A DNA stretch of 64,000 bases from Myxococcales bacterium (GCA_004193285.1 SECP01000003.1:1-64000); one strand, 5' to 3'; shown: positions 37,383 to 46,297, numbered from the stretch's first letter. Numbers and translations are program-made. The notes: generated by a model from the sequence alone, not told the origin.

Positions 37383-39089
37383 TCAGTCCGCCATGGTGAC
37401 GCGCAAGATCTCTTCGGGCGTGGTCACGCCGGCGAGGATCTTCGTGATGCCGCTCATGCGCAAGGTGAGCATGCCGCGCGCGATGGCGGCTTGCTTCAGC
37501 TCGGCGCTCGAAGCGCCTTGCAGCACGCGCTCCTTCAAGTCGTCGTGGAAGCGCATGACCTCGTACAGGGCGACGCGACCTTTGTAGCCGCTGCCGTTGC
37601 AGGTCTGACAGCCGGCTCCCTTCATGATCTCGGGCTTGGCTGCGAGCTGCTGCTCACTCATCCCGAGGTCGATGAGCGCCTGGTGATCGATTTCGGTGGG
37701 ACGCTTGCAGTCCACGCAGATTTTACGGGCGAGGCGCTGAGCGAGCACGAGGTTCACGCTGGCGGTGATCAGGAATGGCTCCACGCCCATGTTGAGCAAA
37801 CGCGAGATGGTGGCGGGCGCGTCGTTGGTGTGCAGCGTCGAGAGCACCATGTGGCCGGTCAGCGACGCTTTGACCGCGATTTCCGCGGTCTCGAAGTCGC
37901 GGATCTCGCCCACCATGATGATGTCCGGGTCTTGGCGGAGGAACGCGCGCAGCGCCATCGCGAAGTTGAGCCCAATCTCGTCGTGCATCTGCACCTGGTT
38001 GATGCCGTGCAAGTTGTACTCGACCGGATCCTCGGCGGTGCTGATGTTGACGGTCGACTTGTTCAAGTCGGAGAGCGCCGAGTACAGCGTCGTGGTCTTG
38101 CCGGAGCCGGTAGGCCCCGTCACCAGCACCATGCCCCACGGCTGGTCGATGGCCCACTTGAAGTCCGCGAGCGGCCCCGGGTCGAACCCGAGCTTGGCCA
38201 TGTCCAGCTGGAGGTTGCCCTTGTCGAGGAGGCGCATGACCACCTTCTCGCCCCACATCGTGGGTAGCACCGAGACGCGAAAGTCCATCTCGCGGCCCTT
38301 GCCGAGCTTGAGCTTGATGCGGCCGTCTTGCGGCAGCCGGCGCTCGGCGATGTCGAGCTGGCTCATGATTTTGAGGCGGCTCACCATCGCCGCTTTCAAG
38401 CGCAGCGGCGGGGTCATTTCCTCGTGGAGCACGCCGTCGATGCGGTAGCGAATGCGCAGCTTTTTCTCGTACGGCTCGCAGTGAATATCGCTCGCGCCTT
38501 TGCGGATCGCGTTCAGGAGCAGCACGTTCACGAGGCGCACGACTGGCGCGTCGGCGCTGGCGCGCTCGAGCTCCATGGCGTTGACTTCTTCTTCGCTCTC
38601 GCCGAAATCGATGTCGTCGTCACCGAGATCGAGGTCGGCCATCACCTCCTCGTAGGAGGGCCCGGCGCTGTAGTAGCGCTCGATCGCGGTCTGAATCGAC
38701 GTCTCGCTGGACACCACCGGCTCCACGTTGAAGCCGGTCAAAAACTTGATGTCGTCGATCGCGTTCAGGTTCGTGGGGTCGCTCATCGCCACGATCAAGG
38801 ACGACCCGGAGCGTGAGACCGGAATGATGCGGTGCTTCTCGCACACGTCACGCGAGACCAGCTTCGCCACCTCGGCGTCGATCTCGTACTCGTCCAGGTT
38901 GATGGCTGGTAGCCGGTACTGGGTCGAGAGGAAGCTCGTGATCTCGCCGTCCGAGATGTAGCCGAGCTTGGCTAGCGTGTACCCCAGATTGCTCCCGGAC
39001 TTCTTCTGCTCTTCTTGCGCCTTCCGCAGCTGCTGCAAGCTGATCAGCTTTTCGCGGACGAGGAGCTCACCCAATCGATTTTGCGCCAT
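37383..39089 (-). CDS. pilB: Type IV pilus assembly ATPase PilB
   Basis: Motor for pilus extension, a GspE-family hexamer. In 568 residues it shows the N-terminal MshEN-type domain (RLGELLVREKLISLQQLRKA), which in this family can bind cyclic-di-GMP, then Walker A GPTGSGKTTTLYSAL (about residue 325), Walker B (IIMVGEIRDFETAEIAV) and the tetracysteine zinc site (CVDCKRP and CQTCNGSGYKG). pilT follows after a 432-base gap. Divergent from the rhodanese-MoeB gene. Confidence 0.95.
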   Translation of the reverse strand: MAQNRLGELLVREKLISLQQLRKAQEEQKKSGSNLGYTLAKLGYISDGEITSFLSTQYRLPAINLDEYEIDAEVAKLVSRDVCEKHRIIPVSRSGSSLIVAMSDPTNLNAIDDIKFLTGFNVEPVVSSETSIQTAIERYYSAGPSYEEVMADLDLGDDDIDFGESEEEVNAMELERASADAPVVRLVNVLLLNAIRKGASDIHCEPYEKKLRIRYRIDGVLHEEMTPPLRLKAAMVSRLKIMSQLDIAERRLPQDGRIKLKLGKGREMDFRVSVLPTMWGEKVVMRLLDKGNLQLDMAKLGFDPGPLADFKWAIDQPWGMVLVTGPTGSGKTTTLYSALSDLNKSTVNISTAEDPVEYNLHGINQVQMHDEIGLNFAMALRAFLRQDPDIIMVGEIRDFETAEIAVKASLTGHMVLSTLHTNDAPATISRLLNMGVEPFLITASVNLVLAQRLARKICVDCKRPTEIDHQALIDLGMSEQQLAAKPEIMKGAGCQTCNGSGYKGRVALYEVMRFHDDLKERVLQGASSAELKQAAIARGMLTLRMSGITKILAGVTTPEEILRVTMAD

Positions 39090-39180
39090 CGCTACCCTTG
39101 CTACGCCGGTGTCGGTTGACCGTTAAGGCCACGGAATCGCGAACTCTATCAGGCTCCGGGCGGGCCGAGGGTGCCTCCCC

Positions 39181-39209
39181 TTGACGCCCCCCTGAAAAGG
39201 CCAAATACT
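39181..39209 (+). promoter_or_regulatory. Sigma-70-type promoter for the rhodanese-MoeB gene
   Basis: -35 TTGACG (39181-39186, 5 of 6), 17-base spacer, -10 AATACT (39204-39209, 4 of 6). Transcription would begin near 39216, downstream of the first in-frame ATG (39171), which supports a later translation start. Confidence 0.55.
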
Positions 39210-39266
39210 GACCTGACCCATTCCCGCATCGGAAAAGTGGGGAATGTGAAGATTCGAGCCAGTTTC

Positions 39267-40436
39267 ATGCCGAAAACGTATAGCGACCTGTTTGCCGAGA
39301 TCCGGCAGAGCGTGAAAATCCTCTCCTTGGACGAGCTCAAGGCTCGCCTAGAGACACGGAAAGACAAGCCTTTCACGCTGGTAGACGTGCGCGAGAAGGA
39401 CGAGTACCGCGGCGGCTTCATCCCCGGCGCGCTGCACATCCCCCGCGGCCACTTGGAGATGCAGGCCGAGCAGAAGCTCCCGGATAAGAACGCGGAGATC
39501 ATCCTCTATTGTGCGGGCGGAACCCGCAGCGCTTTTGCCGCGAAGACCCTGCAGGAGTTCGGTTACACGAACGTCCTAAGCGCCAACCCGGGCTTCGTCC
39601 GTTGGAAGGACCTCAAGTACCCGGTCGAGGAGCCGACCAGCATGACGCCGGCGCAGCTGGACCGCTACTCGCGCCACCTGCTGCTGCCGGAGGTAGGGGA
39701 GAAGGGGCAGGAGAAGCTGCTCAAGGGTCGCGTGCTCCTGCTCGGCGCCGGCGGCCTGGGCGCACCGGCTGCGCTCTACTTGGCCGCGGCTGGGGTCGGT
39801 AAGCTCGGCATCGTGGATGCGGACACGGTCGACGCGTCCAACCTGCAGCGCCAAATCATCCACGCCACCTCGCGACTGGGCATGCCCAAGGTGGACAGCG
39901 CGGAGACCGCCATTCACGACCTCAACCCGGACGTGAAGGTCGTCAAGTACCAGGAGCGCGTGAACAGCAGCAACGTCGACCGCATCTTCGGCGACGGCTG
40001 GGACGTCATCGTGGACGGCTGCGACAACTTCCCGACTCGCTACCTCGTGAACGACGCCTCGCTCTTTCACAAGATCCCGGTCGTTCACGGCTCCATCTTC
40101 CGCTTCGACGGTCAGGTAACGACCTTCATGCCGTTCGACGGGCCGTGCTACCGCTGCTTGTACCCGGAGCCCCCGCCCGCTCACCTGGCGCCGTCTTGCG
40201 CGGAGGCGGGCGTCCTCGGAATTTTGCCGGGCGTGGTCGGCGTGATCCAAGCCACCGAGGCCATCAAGCTCATCTTGGGCCAGGGGGACCCGCTCAAGGG
40301 TCGCCTGCTGACCTACGATTCGCTCAAGATGAGCTTCCGAACCCTGAAGCTCCGTCGCGACAAGACGTGCCCCATCTGCGGCGACAACCCGACGATCAAG
40401 GAGTACATCGACTACGAAGGCTTCTGCTCGCGCTGA
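39267..40436 (+). CDS. Rhodanese domain fused to MoeB/ThiF-type adenylyltransferase
   Basis: Activates the C-terminus of a ubiquitin-like sulfur carrier (MoaD, ThiS or CysO type) and probably also thiolates it. The ATG at 39267 gives 390 residues; GTG 39237 is an alternative. Residues 15-120 are a rhodanese with active-site Cys82 in YCAGGTRSAFAA. Residues 125-390 are the E1-like domain: GAGGLGAPAALYLAAAG (from 160), DADTVDASNLQRQ (from 184), and zinc-binding CYRC and CPIC pairs. In the eukaryotic MOCS3/Uba4 fusion the rhodanese is C-terminal; here it is N-terminal. The carrier protein gene is not adjacent. A terminator-like hairpin follows. Confidence 0.9.
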   Translation: MPKTYSDLFAEIRQSVKILSLDELKARLETRKDKPFTLVDVREKDEYRGGFIPGALHIPRGHLEMQAEQKLPDKNAEIILYCAGGTRSAFAAKTLQEFGYTNVLSANPGFVRWKDLKYPVEEPTSMTPAQLDRYSRHLLLPEVGEKGQEKLLKGRVLLLGAGGLGAPAALYLAAAGVGKLGIVDADTVDASNLQRQIIHATSRLGMPKVDSAETAIHDLNPDVKVVKYQERVNSSNVDRIFGDGWDVIVDGCDNFPTRYLVNDASLFHKIPVVHGSIFRFDGQVTTFMPFDGPCYRCLYPEPPPAHLAPSCAEAGVLGILPGVVGVIQATEAIKLILGQGDPLKGRLLTYDSLKMSFRTLKLRRDKTCPICGDNPTIKEYIDYEGFCSR

Positions 40437-40471
40437 GCGCTCGAGGCCTCCCCGCGCGTTAGTTGGGTAAG

Positions 40472-40504
40472 AGGGTCCTGGCCGGAGTAGGCTGGGGCCC
40501 TTTT
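40472..40504 (+). terminator. Probable intrinsic terminator after the rhodanese-MoeB gene
   Basis: AGGGTCC (40472-40478) pairs with GGGCCCT (40495-40501) including one G-T pair, followed by TTT (40502-40504). It is 36 bases past the stop codon. Confidence 0.5.
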
Positions 40505-40523
40505 CATTCCATCGAGGTGAGGC

Positions 40524-43007
40524 TTGGACGACGGGAGCGGTGGTGGCGCGAGGCGGCTTCTGACCTACCTGGCCATGTTCTGCCTGGCCTGGTCGATGAT
40601 GACCCTTCAGCTGACGCAGACCCGGATCCTGTCGTGGATTTTCTATAACCACGTCGTTTACCTCACGGTTACGGTGGCCCTGCTCGGCTTCGGTTTTTCG
40701 GGCGTCCTGATCGGGCTGCTCGCCAAACGCGGGCGCAACTTGCAAAGGTGGACCCTGGGCGCGGCGGGCGGTTTCGCGCTCAGCATTCCGGTGTGCGTGC
40801 GGGTGGCGTCGCTCACGCCGTTGCTGGTCGTCGGCGACTACGACTACCTCAAGCTGCTCTTCTGCTACGCGGTGCTGGTCGTGCCGTTCGTGTTCGCGGG
40901 CGCCGCGATCGGCTTGCTTCTGCTGCAGGGGGCCAAGCAGGTCCACACGCTGTACTTCGTGGACCTCGCCGCGAGCGGCGGAGGCGCGCTCGGGTTCAGC
41001 CTGCTGCTGCGTCCACTCGGCGCGCCGGCGCTGGTCTGGATCAGCGCGGCCCTGTCGCTGGCGGGATTCCTGGCGTACGGCTGGGTGGTGCGAGCACGCT
41101 GGTCGGCCCTGCTCGCGGCGCCGGTCGCGCTGGCGGCGCTGGGCCTGCTCTGGGCCGATGGTCTGCTCGCGGAGCGCGTCGAGAGCTACAAGTTCTTGGC
41201 GCGCGTTCAAGAACCCTGGCGACCCTTGGCGCGCGTCGAGCGGACTGCTTGGTCGCCGATCGCGCGCATCGACGTGTTCTCCGATCCGGGCAAGGACCTC
41301 ATCTATGGCGGCGCGCCTGGGCCTGCAGATTACTACAAGGTGCTTACGCAGGACGGCGACGCGCTCTCCGTGCTGCCCGGCTCGAAGATGCGGGCGCGCA
41401 TCTTCGAAGAGCCCAAGGGCGGGCACATCACCGCGCACAACTTCGGCTACCTGATTCGGCCGCAGCCGGAGGACGCGCTCGTCATCGGCATCGGCGGCGG
41501 CATCGACGTGATCTCCGCGCAGGCGTTCGGCGCGAAGAACATCACCGCCGCGGAGATCAACCCGCTCACGGTCGAGCTGATGAGCCGAGATTTTGGCGAC
41601 TACTTGGGCTGGCCGCGCTGGCCCAACGTCGACTTGCGAGTGGCCGAGGGCCGGCACCTCGTGCGCAGCTCCGGCAAACGGTACGACACCATCACGATGG
41701 CGGCGGTGGACACGTTCTCGGCGCTCAGCTCGGGCGCCTACGTGCTGTCCGAAAACTACTTGTACACGGTCGAAGCGGTCGAAGATTACCTCGGCGCGCT
41801 CAAGCCGGACGGGGTGATGACGGTCTTCCGCTGGCTCTTCGAGCAACCGCGCGAGAGCCTCCGCCTCTCCAACCTTTACGTCGCGGCGGCGGAGCGGAGC
41901 GGGATCGCGCACCCATCCCGCTCGGTCATGGTCGTCGCGGTCAACTACGCGGGGCCTTACCGCTGGGCGGCGACCATGGTCCGCAAGCGCCCGTTCACCC
42001 CCGAGGAGGTGGAGCGAGTCCTCTCACGGGTGCGCACACAAAAGGGGCTGGCGGCGGTGTACGTGCCGGACATCTTCCCGCCGGAGCGCCAGGCCGCGCT
42101 GGAGGCCGAGCTCTTCGCGACCGAAACCGAGTACTACGCTCCGGCGCGAGCAGCGTTCTCCCAGCTCATTCGTAGCGACGCGGCGACGCGGAAACAGTTC
42201 GAGCACGAGTACCAGTATCGCATCGAGCCGGTTTGGGACGACCGCCCGTTCTTCTTCGAGTACCACAAGCTCAGTGAGCTCTGGAGCGAGCGCTCCAGTG
42301 GAAAGGACTTGGACCTGCGCGGTGTGGGCGTGCACTACGTGCTCTATCTGCTGTTCGCGGTGGCGACGTTCGTGGCCGGTCTGGCCATCGTCGGTCCGCT
42401 CTACTGGCTCGAGCGAGACGGCCTGAGCGTCCGCGGGCTGCGCGGCTTCGTCGGGTTGTTCGCGTGCTTGGGCATCGGTTTCATGTTTCTGGAGCTGGGC
42501 ATGATCCAGCGTCTCAATCTGTACCTCGGACACCCCACGTACTCGCTGTCGGTGGTGCTCGCGGGCCTCTTGGTGTTCACCGGCATCGGCAGTCAGCGCG
42601 CGGGCCGCGCGCTCGCGTCACCGGAGCAGGCTCTACCTCGGGGCATGGCGCTGTGCGCGGTCGTCTCCTTGCTCTGGCTGGCGGTCATGAGCTTGGTGAC
42701 TCGCTACACACTGCCGTGGCCGATTGCGGCTCGCGTCGCGATCGTGCTCGTCTCGCTGCTGCCGGTCGGGCTGGTGCTTGGCGTACCGTTCGCGACCGCG
42801 CTTCGTCACGTCGAGCAGTTCGACCGCCGCTTCGTCCCGTGGGCCTGGGGTATCAACGGGCTCGCCAGCATCGTCGGCTCCGTCTTGTCGGTCCTGCTCG
42901 CGATGCGCATCGGGTTCACCTTGGTGGTCCTGCTGGGCGCCGCTACCTACGGGCTCGGCTTCGTGATCGTCCGGCGCCACTTCGCGGCCGCCGGCCCGCC
43001 TGCGTAG
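40524..43007 (+). CDS. Membrane protein with spermidine-synthase-like domain
   Basis: An 827-residue fusion. The start is TTG 40524, supported by a good ribosome site GAGGTGAGG two bases upstream. Residues 15-230 have about seven transmembrane helices, residues 270-560 form a spermidine-synthase-like Rossmann domain (VIGIGGGIDVISAQAFG near 316, then ITAAEINPLTVELMSRDFGD and YDTITMAAVDTFSALSSGAY), and about seven more helices fill 610-820. The Asp of AAVDTF is at the place of the catalytic Asp, but the surrounding DSSDP-type motif is not conserved, so polyamine synthesis is unproven. Such membrane PABS proteins are widespread in this phylum and of unknown substrate. Confidence 0.82.
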   Translation: MDDGSGGGARRLLTYLAMFCLAWSMMTLQLTQTRILSWIFYNHVVYLTVTVALLGFGFSGVLIGLLAKRGRNLQRWTLGAAGGFALSIPVCVRVASLTPLLVVGDYDYLKLLFCYAVLVVPFVFAGAAIGLLLLQGAKQVHTLYFVDLAASGGGALGFSLLLRPLGAPALVWISAALSLAGFLAYGWVVRARWSALLAAPVALAALGLLWADGLLAERVESYKFLARVQEPWRPLARVERTAWSPIARIDVFSDPGKDLIYGGAPGPADYYKVLTQDGDALSVLPGSKMRARIFEEPKGGHITAHNFGYLIRPQPEDALVIGIGGGIDVISAQAFGAKNITAAEINPLTVELMSRDFGDYLGWPRWPNVDLRVAEGRHLVRSSGKRYDTITMAAVDTFSALSSGAYVLSENYLYTVEAVEDYLGALKPDGVMTVFRWLFEQPRESLRLSNLYVAAAERSGIAHPSRSVMVVAVNYAGPYRWAATMVRKRPFTPEEVERVLSRVRTQKGLAAVYVPDIFPPERQAALEAELFATETEYYAPARAAFSQLIRSDAATRKQFEHEYQYRIEPVWDDRPFFFEYHKLSELWSERSSGKDLDLRGVGVHYVLYLLFAVATFVAGLAIVGPLYWLERDGLSVRGLRGFVGLFACLGIGFMFLELGMIQRLNLYLGHPTYSLSVVLAGLLVFTGIGSQRAGRALASPEQALPRGMALCAVVSLLWLAVMSLVTRYTLPWPIAARVAIVLVSLLPVGLVLGVPFATALRHVEQFDRRFVPWAWGINGLASIVGSVLSVLLAMRIGFTLVVLLGAATYGLGFVIVRRHFAAAGPPA

Positions 43008-43175
43008 GTCCGCAGGCCGCTCGCTGTAAGGGGGGCGCGGTCCCGAGCGTTTCGCCCGAAAGCGGCCAAAAGCGGCTCTACATGAGTTCAGCCTTCTGGC
43101 TTCGCTGCATTTCGACTAGAAAACCTACGCCGCCGGACGCGGCTTCGTGGCGCGTGCCACAAGAGGAGAAACGGC

Positions 43176-43859
43176 ATGTCTCGATACACCTCGATCAGCT
43201 TCCTTCTACTGAGCAGCCTGGGCCTGCTCGCAGCCTGCGGCGAAGACAAGCCCGCGGAGACGGGACAGCCCGCGGCCGTTCAGTGTCCTCCGGGTCAGAT
43301 CTACGACGGCCGCCTCTGCCAGACGGTCGGTGCGCCGGGCGCGACGACCACAGCTCCGGCCGCCACCGTTCCGCCCGCCGGGACGGCCGCGCCGGGCACG
43401 GTTCCGACCGCGATCCCCGGGCTTGCCACGACCGCTTCGGGTCCCACCGCGCAAGCGCTCGATCCGACGGCCGCGCAAGCTGCCACCCAGCTCATCACGC
43501 CCCTCGGCGCGCAGCACGCTCCCGGCGCCAAGGCCGTTGGTTCGGCGATCGCCGGCAACTTCCAGCAGGGCCAGACGCTCGAGGCGCAGGTTCAGATGAA
43601 CCCGGGCAAGTGCTACACGGTCGTCGGCGTCGGGCTGCCGCCGGTCACGAACCTGGATATTTCGCTCGTTCCGGCGCTGCCCATCCCCGGCCTGCCCGCC
43701 GCGACGATGGCGGCGGACAACACCGTCGGCTCGACCGCGATCGTCGGTGACAAGCCCAACTGCTTCAAGTGGGCCTTCCCGATGAGCGGCATGATGAAGG
43801 TCGTCATGACCGTGTCGCAGGGCTCCGGCGTCGCCGCGGCCCAAGTCTTCGAGAAGTGA
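43176..43859 (+). CDS. Putative lipoprotein
   Basis: A 227-residue protein with a strong ribosome site (AGAGGAG, about 8 bases before the ATG) and a signal peptide ending in the lipobox GLLAAC. A short Cys-containing segment (CPPGQIYDGRLC), then a Thr/Ala/Pro-rich linker to about residue 110, then a compact C-terminal domain (QMNPGKCYTVVGVGLPPVTN, then CFKWAFPMSGMMKVVMTVSQ) with two or three Cys. The C-terminal pattern recurs in myxobacterial envelope proteins, but I know no function. A short palindrome GTGGC-GCGT-GCCAC lies just upstream of the ribosome site. Confidence 0.75.
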   Translation: MSRYTSISFLLLSSLGLLAACGEDKPAETGQPAAVQCPPGQIYDGRLCQTVGAPGATTTAPAATVPPAGTAAPGTVPTAIPGLATTASGPTAQALDPTAAQAATQLITPLGAQHAPGAKAVGSAIAGNFQQGQTLEAQVQMNPGKCYTVVGVGLPPVTNLDISLVPALPIPGLPAATMAADNTVGSTAIVGDKPNCFKWAFPMSGMMKVVMTVSQGSGVAAAQVFEK

Positions 43860-43862
43860 GCG

Positions 43863-44834
43863 CTACGCGGCGGCGCGTCCGGCACTGTCGGGCGCGCCCT
43901 GCGGATTTTGTGCCCCAAACAGGGGGACGAGCGGCGTGAGGCCCTGAGCGCGGCGGCGCGCCACTTCCCACCGAGTGACGCGCGGGGCGACGAGAGCGGC
44001 AACGGTGGCGAGCGTGAACCCGGCGAACACGTCGATCACGTAGTGCCAGCGCAGGAACATCGTCGCCCCGATGATGTTGGCCGCGAAGAAGCTGAGCAGC
44101 GGCCAGGTGTAGCGGAACGGGAGGCGGTCCCGGTTCCGGAACGAGAACATCGCGATGAAGCACGGCCCGGCCGTGTGCAGCGATGGAAAGATGTCCTTCA
44201 TCGCTCCGCCGGAGCGCACGGTGGACCAAACCAGGTCCATCCACAAACCGCTCGGTAGCTCGTGCTTGAACATCTCCGGCATCGCCTTGTAGGGGCCGAA
44301 GCCTGGCACGAGGATGTAGCCGGTGTGGCCGATGCAGACGATGAGCAGCATGCCCAGCATGAACTCGCCGAGCAGTAGCTGATCGCGCGCACCGAACACG
44401 ATGGGGAAGATGTGGGCGGCGAGCAGAAAGAAGTAACAGAAGTAGAAGAAGGCGAACCACTCCGTGGTGACCGGCGTCACGAACTGGTCGGCCCAGATCG
44501 CGGGCTCGAAGCCGAACAGCACGTGATCCAGCGCGAGCAGCTGCTGGTCGAGCGAGCCCGGGTTCACGACCGGGAGCAGGTGCTTGAAGAAAAAGTAACT
44601 CTGCTGAACCGTCCCGTAGATACCGATGCGGTACAGCAGCGCGGTCCAAAAATTGCTGCGTAGAGCGCTCCCCCGCACCAGCACCAAGCAAACGACGCTG
44701 ACCGCGATGAGCGTGAGCACCTGCAGCTGGCAATGCCACTTCAGCGGATTGGGCTGGGCCAGTAGCACCGCGAGGTTGAGCATGACGAGGTAGCCCAAAA
44801 CCAGGACGTCTGCCGCGGCCAGCGACTTGAACAT
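43863..44834 (-). CDS. PAP2 / Aur1-like inositolphosphotransferase-type membrane protein
   Basis: A 323-residue membrane protein with six or more helices, start ATG 44834. It has a PAP2-type active site in modified form: PSLH with His220 and RWHYVIDVF with His264 and Asp268. The first half carries LDHVLFGFEP (103-112) and GFGPYK, which are hallmarks of the Aur1/Ipt1 branch that moves phosphoinositol between phosphatidylinositol and ceramide. Myxobacteria are known to make inositol lipids and ceramides, which makes that activity plausible, though not shown. Simple lipid phosphatase is the alternative. It ends a three-gene minus-strand run with the zinc-ribbon and Nudix genes. Confidence 0.78.
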   Translation of the reverse strand: MFKSLAAADVLVLGYLVMLNLAVLLAQPNPLKWHCQLQVLTLIAVSVVCLVLVRGSALRSNFWTALLYRIGIYGTVQQSYFFFKHLLPVVNPGSLDQQLLALDHVLFGFEPAIWADQFVTPVTTEWFAFFYFCYFFLLAAHIFPIVFGARDQLLLGEFMLGMLLIVCIGHTGYILVPGFGPYKAMPEMFKHELPSGLWMDLVWSTVRSGGAMKDIFPSLHTAGPCFIAMFSFRNRDRLPFRYTWPLLSFFAANIIGATMFLRWHYVIDVFAGFTLATVAALVAPRVTRWEVARRRAQGLTPLVPLFGAQNPQGAPDSAGRAAA

Positions 44835-44848
44835 GCGATCCGCTCGGC

Positions 44849-45628
44849 TCACTCCAGCTCCGTCTTCGTCGTGCGAGCCGCGGGGGCGGCAGCTCCCGTT
44901 TCGCCTAGCTGCGGCTCGAGGTGAGTCGAAGCGATTTCGACTGGCTGCACGCGGACGCGCGGAGCGGGGGCCTCGTTCAGGTAGCTGGCGACGCTCGCTT
45001 CGGCCAAGACCAGCTCGGCCGTCGCCGGGGAGACCCGCAACACCTGGGTGACGCGCTCGGGGGAGAGCACCCCCGTGACCGCTTGCACGTCCGCCAGCGC
45101 GCTGACTCGAGCGCGGAGCAGCGCGCCCGTCCGCCGCTGGCGTGAGCGAGCGGCGCGCGACAGGGCTAAAACGCCGGTCACTACGGGGACGGCGCTGGCC
45201 GCGTACACCAACGCCGTGAGCAGAGCGCTCGGGCTCGTGGCCAGCACCGCGACGGTCGCGACCAGGAGCGCGAGCGCGCCCATGCCTACGAGCGCAAAGC
45301 CCGCCGCGCTGAACATGAGGTGCTGCGTTTGCTCCTGGCCGGCGCTGCGAAGCGCCTCGTTCGTGGCGGGGCTCGGCTCCACTCCCTGGATGTCCAGCGC
45401 GACGCGTGGACCGCCGCAAACCAGGCACCGAAAGCCCAGCGCCGCGTGTCGCTCGACGTCCGCCACCGCCTGGCAGTGGGGGCAACGATTGGCGACCCCA
45501 TGCGCGGCTCCACACCGCTGGCAAACCGCGCTCCCGGGCGCTAGCGCCTGCCCGCAAGTACGGCAGGTCGCCTCCAACTCCAGCTCGGTGCGAGCAGCGG
45601 GCGCCATCGCGGCCGGCTGTAGCATCAC
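44849..45628 (-). CDS. Zinc-ribbon membrane protein
   Basis: A 259-residue protein. The N-terminus has three CxxC pairs and one more (CRTCGQ, CQRCGA, CPHCQA, CLVCGG), two zinc ribbons in tandem. Two closely spaced hydrophobic helices follow (residues 105-160: FALVGMGALALLVATVAVLA and a second). The C-terminal 90 residues are soluble and helical. The ATG overlaps the Nudix stop by four bases, showing translational coupling. The role is unknown; it may anchor a zinc-ribbon sensor to the membrane. Confidence 0.72.
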   Translation of the reverse strand: MMLQPAAMAPAARTELELEATCRTCGQALAPGSAVCQRCGAAHGVANRCPHCQAVADVERHAALGFRCLVCGGPRVALDIQGVEPSPATNEALRSAGQEQTQHLMFSAAGFALVGMGALALLVATVAVLATSPSALLTALVYAASAVPVVTGVLALSRAARSRQRRTGALLRARVSALADVQAVTGVLSPERVTQVLRVSPATAELVLAEASVASYLNEAPAPRVRVQPVEIASTHLEPQLGETGAAAPAARTTKTELE

Positions 45629-46233
45629 CGGGTCGGGTCTCCAAGGTCATCCGCCTCTGCCGAAATCTGCGCGAGCAGCCGCTCGAGGAGGTGGTAGGTC
45701 ATCCCCCAAACCACGCGCGACCCGATCACGAACGCCGGCACGGTGTAGCGGCTGCCGCGAATGACCACCTCGGCCGTGCGCTTCCAAGCGCCGCTCGCCA
45801 ATTCGTCGAGCGACACCCAAAGGACCTCCGCGACTTCATCGGAAAGGCGCGGCGCGGTCGGGTGTTCGGCGAAAAAGACGTATGGCCGTACCACGAGCTC
45901 GGAGGACTTCATCGGGCTGACGTCGTCCAGGCGGCCCAGGACCTCCGCGCTCGTGAGGTCGAGGCCGACCTCTTCGAGCGTCTCTCGACGAGCTGTGTGC
46001 AAGAGGTCCGTATCCTCGGACTGCGCGTGCCCGCCCGGAAACGCCATGTGCCCAGACCACGGATCTCCGTCGCGCTCGGAACGGCGCATCAGGAGCAACG
46101 AGAGCCCTTCGCTCGGCTCGCGCCTCGGGCTGAGCACGAGGGCGACGGCGGCGCGCCGAGGGCGCAGCAGGTCCGTGCTCGCCGCCGCGGCCAGAGCCCT
46201 TCGGACTCGTCCGAGCTGGATCGGCTCGCTCAT
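45625..46233 (-). CDS. Nudix hydrolase, CoA pyrophosphatase type
   Basis: A 202-residue Nudix enzyme with the box GGHAQSEDTDLLHTARRETL followed by EEVGLD, matching GX5EX7REUXEEXGU (here GX5 ends at the ED pair). The preceding SGHMAFPGGH is typical of the NudL/CoA pyrophosphatase subfamily, as is LDDVSPMKSSELVVRPYVFF afterwards. It would cleave CoA or nucleoside diphosphate derivatives in the cytoplasm. First gene of the run leading to the PAP2 enzyme and divergent from the DUF2330 gene. Confidence 0.87.
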   Translation of the reverse strand: MSEPIQLGRVRRALAAAASTDLLRPRRAAVALVLSPRREPSEGLSLLLMRRSERDGDPWSGHMAFPGGHAQSEDTDLLHTARRETLEEVGLDLTSAEVLGRLDDVSPMKSSELVVRPYVFFAEHPTAPRLSDEVAEVLWVSLDELASGAWKRTAEVVIRGSRYTVPAFVIGSRVVWGMTYHLLERLLAQISAEADDLGDPTR

Positions 46234-46277
46234 CGAGGGGTCCGCTCTACCAGAAGCGAGCAGGGAGGCCCCCGCTC

Positions 46278-46297
46278 AATCGGGGAAGGCCCCGATT
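46278..46297. repeat. Perfect 8-base palindrome in a divergent intergenic region
   Basis: AATCGGGG (46278-46285), loop AAGG, CCCCGATT (46290-46297). It lies 45 bases upstream of the Nudix start and 57 bases upstream of the DUF2330 start. Being between divergent genes, it is more likely an operator or leader hairpin than a terminator. Confidence 0.4.

Noticed and set aside
37078..37587. 169-codon plus-strand frame covering the pilB-pilT spacer
   Set aside because: Runs antisense into the pilB 3' end, is Arg/Pro/Ser-rich and has no ribosome site.
39576..41912. 778-codon minus-strand frame opposite the MoeB and membrane PABS genes
   Set aside because: Antisense shadow; the composition is His/Arg/Gln-rich and two real genes with complete motifs lie on the other strand.
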